Origin: Sitta carolinensis
Taxonomy: Eukaryota > Chordata > Aves > Passeriformes > Sittidae
Direction of reading: 5' to 3'
DNA: 64,000 nucleotides
NCBI GenBank assembly: GCA_032173965.1
Contig: CM063288.1
Location: 20,061,501 to 20,125,500 of the forward strand
The position numbers and the translations under genes were made by a program. A model generated the notes under the pieces. The model did not search any database. It saw only the letters and a program-made list of their open reading frames with translations, and was not told where the DNA came from. Positions 10,701 to 21,518 of this stretch are shown here, one piece after another (within the stretch, counting starts at the first letter, position 1; every line of letters starts with the position of its first letter).

Positions 10701-12267
10701 GCCCCGGCTCAGCGGGACGGCAGCCGGGCACCTCTGCTCGCCTCGCCTCGGTAAGTGCAGCCCCGCGCTCGGCAGCCGCGCCTTTCTCTCCCCCGCCTGA
10801 TGCTCTTGTTGCTGGGTAATTCCCGAGCGCTGCTTTGCCTCCCTGGGTCTGTCCTCGCCTTTGTCCAGACGCTTTGGGGTGGTGACGGGGGTGGGTTCCA
10901 AAAGTTGACGGCCGCAGCACACCTGAGCTGCCGGGAGCCCGGTCTGTCTGCTGCTCAGCGGGCTGCGAACTTCTCCTTCGCAAAAATCGCTGGAAACGGA
11001 GCTGCCGCCGCCGCTCCGCCGTGTCCCGCCTTTCCCAGCTCTCCCGCTTCGGTCCCCTGCCCTGCTGCCTGATTTCGGGTGGCTGCAGAGATCCAGCCCA
11101 TCGCTCAGCCCGCCCTCCTCAGCACCTCAGTGTGCGGAGTGCGGCTCAGGGTGTTCCCAGGTTATCATCTCGGCAACAGCGGCCAGGGTGCAGAAGTGGT
11201 CATCATCCATCCATCCATCCATCCATCCATCCATCCATCATCCATCCATCCATCCATCCATCCATCCATCCATCCATCCATCCATCCATCCATCCATCCA
11301 TCCATCCATCCATCCATCCATCCATCCATCCATCCATCATCCATCATCCCTCCCTCCCTCTTTGTGCCTCTGCTTGCTGCAGCCAGCCCTGCCTTTCAGT
11401 GGCAGACCCCATCCCTGGGCTGTGGGGTCTCACAAGTTTACCGGGGGTCCCAGAGAAGATCAGGACTGACCTAAGGCACTAGGCGAGGATCAAAACCTGT
11501 TTTAATGACCACGAGGTTTGTGCAGCTCATGTTTGGAGGTGACATTTTCCCCAGAGGTGTCAGCTCCAGCAAAACCCCAGGGTTTTTCCTCATGCTGTCC
11601 CCAAGCCCTCTGAGGGATGCCGTGAGGGGGACACACATCGACAGCCAATTCCCTTCTCTCCCGCAGTCACACCGGAGCCTTCAGCAGGGCTCGGGAGACT
11701 TCACAGCCAAGTCACTGCGGCCTGAAGGTGCTGGGAATGAAGCTGGGGGTCACCTGCCTCCTGTGGCTGCTGCTCGTCTACCTCACCCTGCCCGCCACGC
11801 ACGGCCGCCTCCTGGAGCGCTCCATGGAAATCAAGAGTAAGGAGAACATGAGTAAGGGACTCTCCCCAGCCAACCCCCTGCCTCCAGCCCCCTCTGCACC
11901 TCTCGAGGGGGGTGAGGAGGTACTGCCATTGTGCAGAAGCACAGGTCTGCTTGGAAAGCCCTTTTGCAACAGCCTGGACCCTCCTCACCCCCCTTCCCGC
12001 TCCCCTACTGCTCGCCATCCCCTCACTGGTGGGCGCAATGTTTCGTCCACATCCTCCAAACCCTGAGGGATTCTCTGCTTTTCCCTCGCAGCCCCGGACA
12101 TCGACCCCTCGTGGTACACGGGCCGCGGGATCCGGCCGGTGGGGCGCTTCGGGCGGCGCCGGGCACTGGGAGGGGGCGCTCCGGGGCGGCGGGGCTGCGC
12201 AGCCCCCCACCCACAGCCCCACCCTGCCCGCCCGGAGCTGAGCCCCTAAACTGGAGCTGGCAATAAA
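10700..12267 (+). CDS. PRLH: Prolactin-releasing peptide precursor (PrRP)
   Basis: PRLH encodes the secreted RFamide neuropeptide that acts on GPR10/PRLHR. The non-coding exon ends at 10750. Coding sequence is 11737-11836 joined to 12092-12249, 258 nt or 85 residues, against 87 in human. The ATG at 11737 starts a hydrophobic signal peptide ([19 protein letters not shown], residues 1-19, with cleavage probably near 20-23). The intron splits the Thr codon after MEIK. The next exon opens with the 20-residue peptide [20 protein letters not shown] (residues 34-53), followed by G-RRR, the amide donor and dibasic cleavage site. This is the exact architecture of vertebrate PrRP. The rest is a Gly/Ala/Pro-rich C-terminal remnant. 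AATAAA lies at 12262-12267, only 13 bases after the stop codon. The gene sits between MLPH and RAB17 as in mammals. Confidence 0.95.
11201..11360. repeat. (ATCC)n tetranucleotide array in PRLH intron 1
   Basis: About 35 nearly perfect copies of the 4-base unit ATCC run from 11204 to about 11350, with a few CATC interruptions at 11237-11240 and near the end, then grade into CCCT repeats. The array lies inside the first intron of PRLH, between the non-coding exon and the signal-peptide exon. Translations rich in Ile-His-Pro-Ser, or Trp-Met-Asp-Gly on the other strand, are products of the repeat and not proteins. Confidence 0.97.
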
Positions 12268-12269
12268 AA

Positions 12270-13100
12270 CCCTTCTCCTCTCAGCCCTGTGTCCCAGCCT
12301 CTCTGTTCCAAACCGCAGCAGCAGCAGCAGGGTGGTGGGGCATACGGGGTGTGACCCCCAAATCTGCATGGTCGCCGTGGTTTTCTGCCTGTCCTGGCAG
12401 TGTGTGCAGCGTGACAGCTCTGCCCTCTCAGGTTTAACCCCTCACACCCCAAGAAACACCCTAAAAAGAAGCTCAGAGGGACCTCTTACTCAGGTGTATC
12501 CCCTGGAGTCCCATGGCGTGCCAGCTCCCAGGGATGCCCCTGACACCTTCATTTCCAGGAGCTGGGAAATTTCCATTTCCACACCATTTCTGTGGAGCTG
12601 GGATCAGAAACAGCCACCCCATTTCTGTGGAGCTGGGACCAGAAACAGCCACCCCATTTCTGTGGAGTTGGGGTTAGAAACAGCCACCCCATTTCTGTGG
12701 AGCTGGGGTCAGAAACTCTTGAGGAGGATTGCTGCTCTTCCTACCACACTGCCATGCCCCAAAAGCTCAGAGGTTGCTGCCCTGCAGACAGGGTGGGTGG
12801 TGCTGCCTCTGGAGAGAGCACAGGTGGGTTTTTCTCCTCTTCCAGGCAAGGTGAGTTCCCACAGCAGACTCAGAATTGTGTAAAGGGGAGGCCCAGGCAG
12901 GCACAGGGCCGTGGGACACCTCACGTTGGCTTTGGCCCCATTCTGGCTCCCAAGGATGGGCTGTGAGCCCCTGTAATGGGGTGGATAGGGTGGGGAGAGC
13001 ACTGGCTCTGGTCCCTGCCAGCTCCAGGCTTCCTGTGGTTCGCTACAGGCTGACATGCAGGACAGGGAAAAAAAGCCCAACACCTTGCAGACAATATTCT
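12270..13100. other. Spacer between convergent PRLH and RAB17
   Basis: The interval between the PRLH poly(A) signal (12262) and the RAB17 poly(A) signal on the other strand (13102-13107) holds no recognisable gene. Its one clear structure is the 35-bp tandem repeat listed separately. A 183-codon open frame across the repeat has no recognisable features. Confidence 0.6.
12586..12720. repeat. 35-bp tandem repeat, nearly four copies
   Basis: Units start at 12586, 12621, 12656 and 12691, each beginning 'atttctgtggagctggg' and ending 'agaaacagccacccc'. The last copy is cut short in 'agaaactcttg'. Copies differ by a few substitutions (GGATC, GGACC, GGGTT, GGGTC in the middle). The array lies between the 3' ends of PRLH and RAB17. 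Confidence 0.95.
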
Positions 13101-13101
13101 C

Positions 13102-15738
13102 TTTATTTGCAGCCTGGGTGTAAAGCCACCGGGATCTTTGCTTCAGGAAATTAAACCCTCCCTTTTCAGATGAAATAGAGATGAAGGAGGTGACAGCTGG
13201 GGGTAGGGGGAGTGTCACCAGTCAGACTAGGTGGCAGTGTCCCTGGCAGGTTGTGCTTTTCTCTGGATACAGAAAATTGCTGGAAGAAACCCCTGCGCTT
13301 TATCTGCCAGCTGAAGACGGCGCTAAAGGGTTGAAGAGGCCCCGTGTAGCCAGGACGGGCCCTGAGCTGGCTTTGAGAGGGAGGGGGGTCAGGCTAAGCT
13401 TCCCCTGCAGCTTCTGAGTGCCCCCTGCCCCTGGTGGAGGTGGAGCCCAGCCCTGCTTAGTGCAGGGGTCACCTCCTCAGCTCCTGCAGCACCTGGTCCT
13501 TGCCCCGCTCGCCCGCAGGTCGATGGTCGATCTCCCGTGTGGGGGTGGCTTGGATGCCTTCTCTTTCTCCCTCCTCAGGAGCTCTTGGACTAGGAGGAAA
13601 CACAAGGCAAAGAAGGGCTCTTGTCTCCTGCCAGTGTTTGGGATGCAATGGCCACCCCAGGAGTGTCCCACCCCAGGGGAGCATCACACAGATGTTCAGT
13701 TCCCTGAATATTTAAGCTGTGGACAACCCTAAGCTAACCTCCTCCAAGTCATGGCTCTGGGAGAAGGCCTGAAAGCCCTCCCTGACATGGGAATATTTTG
13801 GGATGGATCTGTCCATCCTTCTGCCTTCAGGGGTGGCGCCGGCTGGGCTGGCTGGGAGGAACATCTCAGTGACAAGGAGGAGCAATGAAGGGGCTGAGCC
13901 TTTCAGAGCCATCCCATAACTCACCCACGGCCATGAAGACATCATTTACTTGATGGTTGGATTTTGCAGACGTCTCCATGAACAGGAGGCCTTTTGTTCG
14001 TGCAAACTCTTCCCCCTCCTAAGTGGAAGCAAGCAGAATTTTTCCCCTGCCCCCTCTGGAGCTGCTTGTTCAGTTTCCTGGTGGATTTCATGGTGGGTCA
14101 ATAATTTTACAGGGACTTTGGAGGTGTCTGAAAACCTCTTAAAGTCTTGTCTTACCTTGACAATTTCCCTTGGATGTATCCAAGTGATTTCTGTGAGGAA
14201 TGATGAGGCACTCACCTCAGTGGTGACCTCTCGCTCAGCAGCAAGGTCTGTCTTGTTGCCCACCAGAGCAATCACGATTTCATCAGGGAGGAATCTCTTC
14301 TCCAGCTCCTCCAGCCACAGCTTTGCTCTGCTGAATGTTTGCTGGAGAGAAGGAGACAAAACCACCCAGTGATCTTGTTTTGATTTAATCCCTTCATCTC
14401 AAACCCAGCCAGCTGGGGGGGCACCAAACCAAAGAGAGTGGGGAGGTTTTGATTGCCCCTCTCAGGGAAACAGCCCTCAAACACATTACAGGATAAACCA
14501 CCCTTGGATGGGATTCATGGCAGCAGAGATCACCCCTGGGTGGTGGCGTGGTCCTGCCAGAGGCTTTACCTTGTTAGCAATGTCATAAACGAGGAAGGCA
14601 GCGTGGGCATCCCTGTAGTACAAGTGACAGACACTCTGGTACTTCTCCTGGCCTGCTGTGTCCCAGATCTCAAACTTCACAGTGGCCTCCTCCAGCTGGA
14701 CTGTCTGTGTGAAGAAGGAGCCTGCAGGCAAGATGCAGGGGATGTGTTCACTTGGAGCAAGAGCAGGGAGCTCAGACCCCCTGCCCTGAGGCCAAACCCA
14801 TCCCAAGGGTCAGTGGTGATGTTCTAATGCACAAAATTCAGGGACAACTTCTTGTGAGCACTGGCCCTGGGCTGAGGTGGCCCTTCCTGGCCCTTTCAGG
14901 ATTTGGACCAGGTTCAATGTTGGATAATTCTGAGCTTTGCAGAATAGACCCCAGGCAGAGAGGGGGGTCACAGCTGGGAATGGGAATATCCATGGAAAGG
15001 GCAGCCTCCATCCTTTCCTCCAGGGAGCTTGTGGACCAGCCAGGGACAAGGCAGATGGACAAGAGAAGAAGCTCCATTTTGCTCTGCTCCACCAGCTGGC
15101 TCTTCAGTTACAGGTGGGACCAGTGCCTTTGTGCCTTCTTAAGGCAAAACCCAGGTGTATGATGTAAAATGAATATCTATAATGTCTAGGTGCTGTAGGA
15201 CTTAGGCAGGGGGAATGGAAACTAGGTGATCTTTAATGCAAACCATTCTAAGAGACCCTCCTGGGGTGCCTGAACAGCTGGAAAGGCAACACAGCCTGCA
15301 AAGAGCAGATGGGCTACACAGTTTGCTCCTTTTGCTGTCCCCCTGCCTCTAAAAAGCAGCACGAAGCCAGGCTTGGGTGACGTGGATGAGGCTCTGCCTG
15401 TGGCCTGGTGCTGAGGAAATGGGCTGCAGAGGTGTGAAAGAGGGGCTTCTGGCTTTGGGCACATCTGCACCATTTTCCAAGGCGGGCCTGTGCTAATGCA
15501 AGGTGGCCCAAGCAGCTCTCCTGCATCCCAGCCTGCTGCAGGGAAGCACAGCAGGCCTGGTCCCTTGTCCAAGCCACGGAGCTCTTGGAGCCACTCACTC
15601 ACATCCCACGGTGGGCAGCAGCTCACTGAAGTTGTTTCTCACGTATCTGTAGGCCAGGCTTGACTTGCCCACAGACATGCTGCCCAGCAGGACCACCTTG
15701 TACATGTAGGAGGTACCCAATGTCAACGTCTGTGCCAT
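13102..15738 (-). CDS. RAB17: Ras-related protein Rab-17
   Basis: RAB17 is a small GTPase of epithelial apical recycling and transcytosis. Coding exons in transcript order are 15738-15603, 14721-14570, 14341-14216, 14018-13925 and 13589-13477. They total 621 nt (206 residues), all with GT-AG borders and consistent phases. Guanine-nucleotide motifs are complete: P-loop GSMSVGKSS (residues 19-27), WDTAGQE (65-71), NKTD (125-128) and ETSAK (153-157). The switch segment PTVGCSFFTQ and the [11 protein letters not shown] stretch are RAB17-like rather than generic Rab. The C-terminus ends RCCRS, two adjacent cysteines for geranylgeranylation. The ATG lies three bases after a splice acceptor, so at least one non-coding 5' exon exists upstream. 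AATAAA on this strand at 13107-13102 gives a 3' UTR of about 0.4 kb. It converges with PRLH as in mammals. Confidence 0.96.
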
Positions 15739-16633
15739 GTCCTGCAAGGAAAGCAGCTCTGCTCACTGCACATCTGCAAGAGATCCCAGGATAAGCTGAG
15801 CCTCCTGCAGCAGCTGGGCAGGTAGGGCTTAACTCCAAAATAGGCTGGAATGAAATCAAAATCGTTAATATAATCAGTTGCACATTTAACGCATCCAAGC
15901 ATCTGCCACTGTCAGTTAGGACCAGAAGGTGGAGATGTTCAGGAAGAAACTTGATGCCAGAAGCCTCCTCGGATGTAGCCAAGGGGATTGGTGCATCTCC
16001 TTTAACGGGAGGAATTTCCTGGCGGAGGGAAATCCCTTCTGACTGTGCCTTGCTCTCCAGGACACCTCCTTGCCCAGAGTCCTGGTGAAGAGCTTAGGCT
16101 GCTGTCGCACATTTCCCCTGGTTAGAAGTTACATCGGTGGAACCTCAAGAGCGAGCGGCCCCGGCCCGAGCAGCAGCACACAAAGCAGGTGGCAAATGTT
16201 TCAAACCGAGCCCTGGAGTGCCACCCCCTTGTCAGCCCGGAGTGTGACTGTACCGCCCTGCCGTGCCCAGGGAGGGCAGGGAAACACGGCCCCAGTGACA
16301 GGGATTGCCTCAAACCTGACCGGGAGAGAGCTGCTGCAGAGCCCCGGCCGGAGGGAGCCCTACCGGGTGACACGAGTGTCCCCTACTCCCAGCCCGGAGC
16401 CAGGAGGTGCCACTGCCCCTGGCTGGTGGGAACTGCCAGTGCAGGGCAGCAAACAGCGCTGGGCTTTGCTGGGCCCTGGTTCCTCCTCCTCCAAAAACAC
16501 TCGGCTCAAGAGGGCAGTTATGAAGGAGAGAGGAAAGTTCCCGAGGTGCTGGATTGAGCAGGGTGAGCTCTGCTGGAGTGGGGGCTTTCCTCCAGGGGGA
16601 AGAGAGCACTGGTGAGCAGTCAGCAGGGACGTG

Positions 16634-17093
16634 CAAGATCCGGCAAAAACAGATCCCCAGCAAGGAACTGAAAGATCCTGCAAGAGCAGAACCCCAGCAA
16701 GGATCTGCAAGATCCTGCAAGAGCAGATCCCCAGCAGGGATCGGCAAGATCCTGCAAGAGCAGATCCCCAGCAGGGACCTGCAAGAGCAGATTCCCAGCA
16801 GGGACCTGCAAGGTCCTGCAAGGGCAGATCCCCAGCAAGAATCTGGAAGACCCTCCAAGAACAGGTTCCAGCAGTGATTTACAAGATTCTGTCCTGCAAA
16901 AACAGATCCCCAGCAGGGATCTGCAAGATCCTGTCCTGCATAAACAGATCCCCAGCAAGGAACTGAAAGATCCTGCAAGAGCAGAATCCCAGCAGGGATC
17001 TGCAAGATCCTTCAAGAACAGATCCTCAGCAGGGATCTACAAGATCCTGCAAGAGCAGAACCCCAGCAGGGATCTGCAAGACCCTGCAAGATT
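16634..17093. repeat. 37-bp minisatellite upstream of the RAB17 start codon
   Basis: About twelve imperfect copies of a unit of roughly 37 bp repeat across this block. The core reads 'aagatcctgcaagagcagat' followed by 'ccccagcagggatctg'. Copies vary in length through partial units (for example around 16780-16800) and insertions such as 'ctgtcctgcaaaaac' around 16890-16945. It lies in the presumed 5' intron of RAB17, between the start-codon exon and the candidate promoter. Leucine/cysteine-rich open frames across it are repeat products. Confidence 0.95.
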
Positions 17094-17099
17094 TATGAA

Positions 17100-19340
17100 G
17101 AATTGGTGCAATTTCTAGCTGGGCCTCAGGAATGTGGCTGTGGCACTCGGCTGGTGAGCAAGAAGCACCTTTACAAAGACACCTCCAGCAGCCCCAGCAG
17201 TGGAGCTCCCTGCTCTCTGCAGTTGCCTCCCCTGACAAAAGCCCCTTGTTCTCATGAGCTGCTCATCCCACGTGCCTCCTTTATTTTGCCTGTCCTCCCT
17301 CTGCAATCTGGCAGGCTCCAGACCTTTAATTCTTCATTAAGGCTGTCATTAGGAGCATTCCTTGGCTGACCCCAGGTCTGTATCTTTAGATCCAAGTAGT
17401 TTTTCTGCTGGGCAAGATGGGCTTTAATCCCCTTAAAAAACACAGGCAACATCATCTCCCTCAGCTCGTGCAGCCCTGTGATGAAGAGCAGGATCATGAT
17501 TTGTGCAGAACAGCTAGTTAGTCATATTTTTCAGGCAGGAAGAAGATAAGCCCTGTGGCACAGCATAAATGTGCTCCTTAGGGTATTGATTCCACACATT
17601 TGCCTCTTTGTAGGCTGGAAACAAGATTGCCATCCATTCTGGGCAGTTATTGTCAGTGATAAGCCATAAAACTCTCTAATGAAAACAGGAAGCTGCTTGA
17701 AAACTACCCAAGGTTGTCTATACTAAACACAGTTTCTCATAACTTCCCTCTGCTGCTCTCTGTTCAACCCTAGAAGATGGGTTGATGCTGGACCAAAACT
17801 CACCTGGGATTTAACACAGTGAGTTTTGCCAAAGCTCACTTGAAACGATTTTTTTCTCCCATGTTAAGAGGCAGAGGGTGAGCCTCCCTTCCCACCTGAG
17901 GAGGATGGCAAGGAAGCAAAACAAGAGGCTTTGTGTTGATTCAATGGAAAACAGGGTTAAAGGGAAATGGGCAGGGGGGGAATTTCGTCTTTATTTTGTT
18001 GGGAAAGGCGAGTACAGAGTAAAACCCTGTGCTTGCTGGATAAGGGATAATGGTAAAAGCATCCAAATATCTTCTGTCATCAATTTGGAGAGCAGCCTGG
18101 GCAACAGCTGAGGTGCTGCAGGTCCTCTCCTTGTGCCAAGAGGCCCTGCTGAGGGGCAGGGAAAGCTCAACCTGCTCAGATCCAGGTCGCCAGAGAAAAT
18201 AAACCAATTTTTCTTCAATCAGCTGTAAAAGCCCTGCTGCTGGACTCAGTTTCCTGGAACAGCTTAATATTTTGTGGCAGCTGTGTCTAGCAGTGGATAT
18301 TAGGGGCAGGCTTATTTGATTCCACACTTGTCTTGGAGGTGAGTTCCCAAACAGCCACAACACCAATGGTTTCTCACTTCCTAAGAGAGGTTTAAACATT
18401 GCTGCACCCAGGAAAGTGTGTTCACCATCTAGCTAGGCTGGAGGGATCCTGGAGTATTTATTGTCAGAGGATGAGCCTTTTATTTCCAAAGGAAAGCAGT
18501 TATAAAAGAAAAGCCATGCACAACTTTGGGGATGGAGTCACTGAGAAGTCTTATTTAATATCCTATTTACCTTCCTGAGAAATTAATGTTAAGTGTAATG
18601 TCTAAGTGGTGTCTAAGCTTTTCTAGGTCCTGATACCATTAAAAACATTTGCTGAGTTTCTGCAGGGGGACAAGAGTGAACCAGAGCAAAAGTTACTAAG
18701 CACCTCAGAAAAATTACAGGACTTCAACTGTGTAAGTCTGCAGTATTTAGCCCTGCAGGTTTTGCACACGGTATTTTGGGTTCTTTCAGATTTAGATACT
18801 TAACTTTCCCCCACACACATACACAAGACAGTTGTCATGCACCTATCTCCCCAGTTAACTTCTAGCATTGAGCTCAGAGCTCTCCTCTGCCTTTGGGAGC
18901 CTCTTCCTACCTGCTTAAGCTCTGGCTTAAATAAGAGAGCAGCCACTCAGAAAGTTCTTCTAGGCCAGGGTTACCAGGGGATACAAAGATCCCAACTGCA
19001 TGGACATAATGTGTAAATATTAGATTTACACAGTGCTGATTTCTCAGAACAAGCAGCTCCCCTCAAAGCGAAGGGGAAGGGAATAAGGATCATTAACCAC
19101 ACAGGGAAGGCAGCAATAAACAGGAGAGAGCTGTGCTGGGACCTTCCTAACAGCTCTGCGAGGATGGGGGTAGGGCAGAAGGCTTCCTAAAACCTCCTCT
19201 CTTGGGCAGGGAGTCACTGGAGACCGTGCCACCCTTCGTGCCCTCTTCGTGCCTCGGATGTGAGGCTGCTTCCTGAGGATGAGAGCATTCCCGGAGCCTG
19301 CCTGGGAGAGGGGCTGGGGAATTCCCGAGCGGAGGGAGCC
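17100..19340. other. Presumed RAB17 5' intron, nothing recognised
   Basis: Between the minisatellite and the GC-rich block at 19.3 kb I find no exon, RNA gene or repeat family. The sequence becomes visibly more AT-rich from about 17.5 kb. If the candidate non-coding exon at 19346 is right, this is intron 1 of RAB17. Confidence 0.45.
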
Positions 19341-19345
19341 TTTAC

Positions 19346-19530
19346 CTTCCCGAAGGCTCGCTGTCCTGCCGGCGTCCCGGTCCGTGTGTCAGGGCTGAGA
19401 GGAGGACGGCCCCGCCCGTGTGACCGAGCCTCTCGGGGCCGGGAGCAGCTCAAAGCAAAAGCAGCGGCTCAGGGAGCGGTGTCAAAGGTGGCAGAGGCAG
19501 CCCGGAAGCGGTGAACCTTTGACCTGACAC
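19346..19530 (-). promoter_or_regulatory. RAB17: Candidate RAB17 promoter and non-coding first exon with a DR1 motif
   Basis: A GC- and CpG-rich block sits upstream of RAB17. On the minus strand it contains a good splice donor, GGGAAG|GTAAAG, with the exon edge at 19346, which could join to the acceptor just before the RAB17 ATG. At 19512-19525 the minus strand reads AGGTCAAAGGTTCA, a direct repeat of nuclear-receptor half-sites spaced by one base (DR1, the HNF4/PPAR-RXR type). Role and start site are inferred: no TATA box is evident. An unrelated CpG-rich spot is the alternative. Confidence 0.4.
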
Positions 19531-20587
<1,057 letters not shown>

Positions 20588-20968
20588 TGCTCTCAGCTCT
20601 GGGAATCACAGAACCCAGAGCAGTTTGTGCTGGAAGGTATTAGAAGGATCCTGTCGTTCCAGTTGCCTGGCTGTGGGTGCCTTCCGTTAGAACTGGAAGA
20701 ATTGGACTAATCCACCTTTACCTTCCCCCCTCCAGATTTTGATCTAATGTGAAAATATCAGTTGGCTAAAGTTAAATTTTGTGGCTTACAGAACTAGGAA
20801 CAGGACTTTCCCAATATCCCATCTAAACCCACAGAACTAGGAACAGGAGTTTCCCAATATCCCATCTAAACCCACCCTCTGGCAGTGGTAAGCCATTGCC
20901 CTGTCACTCCAGGCTCTTGCCCAAAGTTTCTTTCCAGTTCCTTTCCATGTATTTTTAAATACAGGGGG
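20588..20968 (-). mobile_element. CR1 LINE fragment ending at the provirus
   Basis: Read in reverse, this is a CR1 3' portion. It starts with a decayed 'gggaatcacagaacccagag' terminus and continues with 'cccaatatcccatctaaacc', 'caccctctggcagtgg' and 'ccctgtcactccaggctctt', all standard reversed CR1 text. A 43-bp segment is duplicated in tandem (20788-20830 and 20831-20873, one mismatch). The match stops a few tens of bases before the left LTR of the provirus and I cannot see it resume on the other side. Confidence 0.75.
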
Positions 20969-21518
20969 TGTTATAAGTTGGTCTCAATTAACAACAGAGA
21001 CAAGTCCAATTAAAATCAATTAAATTTATTAAGCAAGCGACATTTTAAGCAAAAGACGATTGCAATCGGGCGGCCATATGACTATTATTTTATAAACGGC
21101 CCGTGCTTTTCGTTTCATGGTTCCAGCTTATATAGTCCTTAGCTTCTTGTACTTTGTACCTCTTCCGCTGTCTTCTGCGCGTGTGTGTCGTTTTGCTGAG
21201 GGGGTTTTTTCTGCTTTCTGGTGGTCGCAGGGATCAAAGTACAGAATCTTTCTGATGACTGCTAAGTGACCCCTGACTGTTTGTCTGTCTGCACATGTGC
21301 GTGCTGTCCTTAGGGGGTCTTCTCTGCCTTCTGGTGGGCGCAGCGATGAAGGCGCAGCCATGAAGGCGCAGCGTCTTCCTCGGTGACCGGTAAGGGAACT
21401 TCCGGTGCCAGCATGCCTGTGTGCGCATGTGCACCGCGCTGCTGGGGAAGCTCTTTTCTATCTGATGCCTGGAGGTGAAGAGGTTTACTTGAACAAATAT
21501 TATCGGTTACCTATTACA
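20969..21518 (-). repeat. 3' LTR of the provirus
   Basis: On the coding strand this 550-bp LTR begins TGTAATAGG and ends CTTATAACA, so it has TG...CA ends with short imperfect inverted repeats. A TATA box (TATATAAG) is at 21134-21127 and a poly(A) signal AATAAA at 21030-21025. Two adjacent copies of a GCGCCTTCATnGCT word lie in U3. The copy differs from the 5' LTR at three places: 'tcaattaac' versus 'tcaaataac', one G/T in the gagggg(g)ttt run, and 'attaca' versus 'attgca' at the end. Confidence 0.97.

Noticed and set aside
11079..11482. Long frames of Ile-His-Pro-Ser, and Trp-Met-Asp-Gly on the minus strand
   Set aside because: Translations of the ATCC tetranucleotide array in a PRLH intron.
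11701..12369. Minus-strand frame of 222 codons
   Set aside because: Antisense to the PRLH exons, with no features of its own.
16310..17015. Minus-strand frames up to 231 codons rich in Leu, Cys and Gly, and matching plus-strand frames
   Set aside because: They translate the 37-bp minisatellite; there is no start context, domain or codon bias.
16634..17093. Regular repeats that might be taken for a CRISPR-like array
   Set aside because: Units are contiguous and diverged with no unique spacers, in a vertebrate intron.
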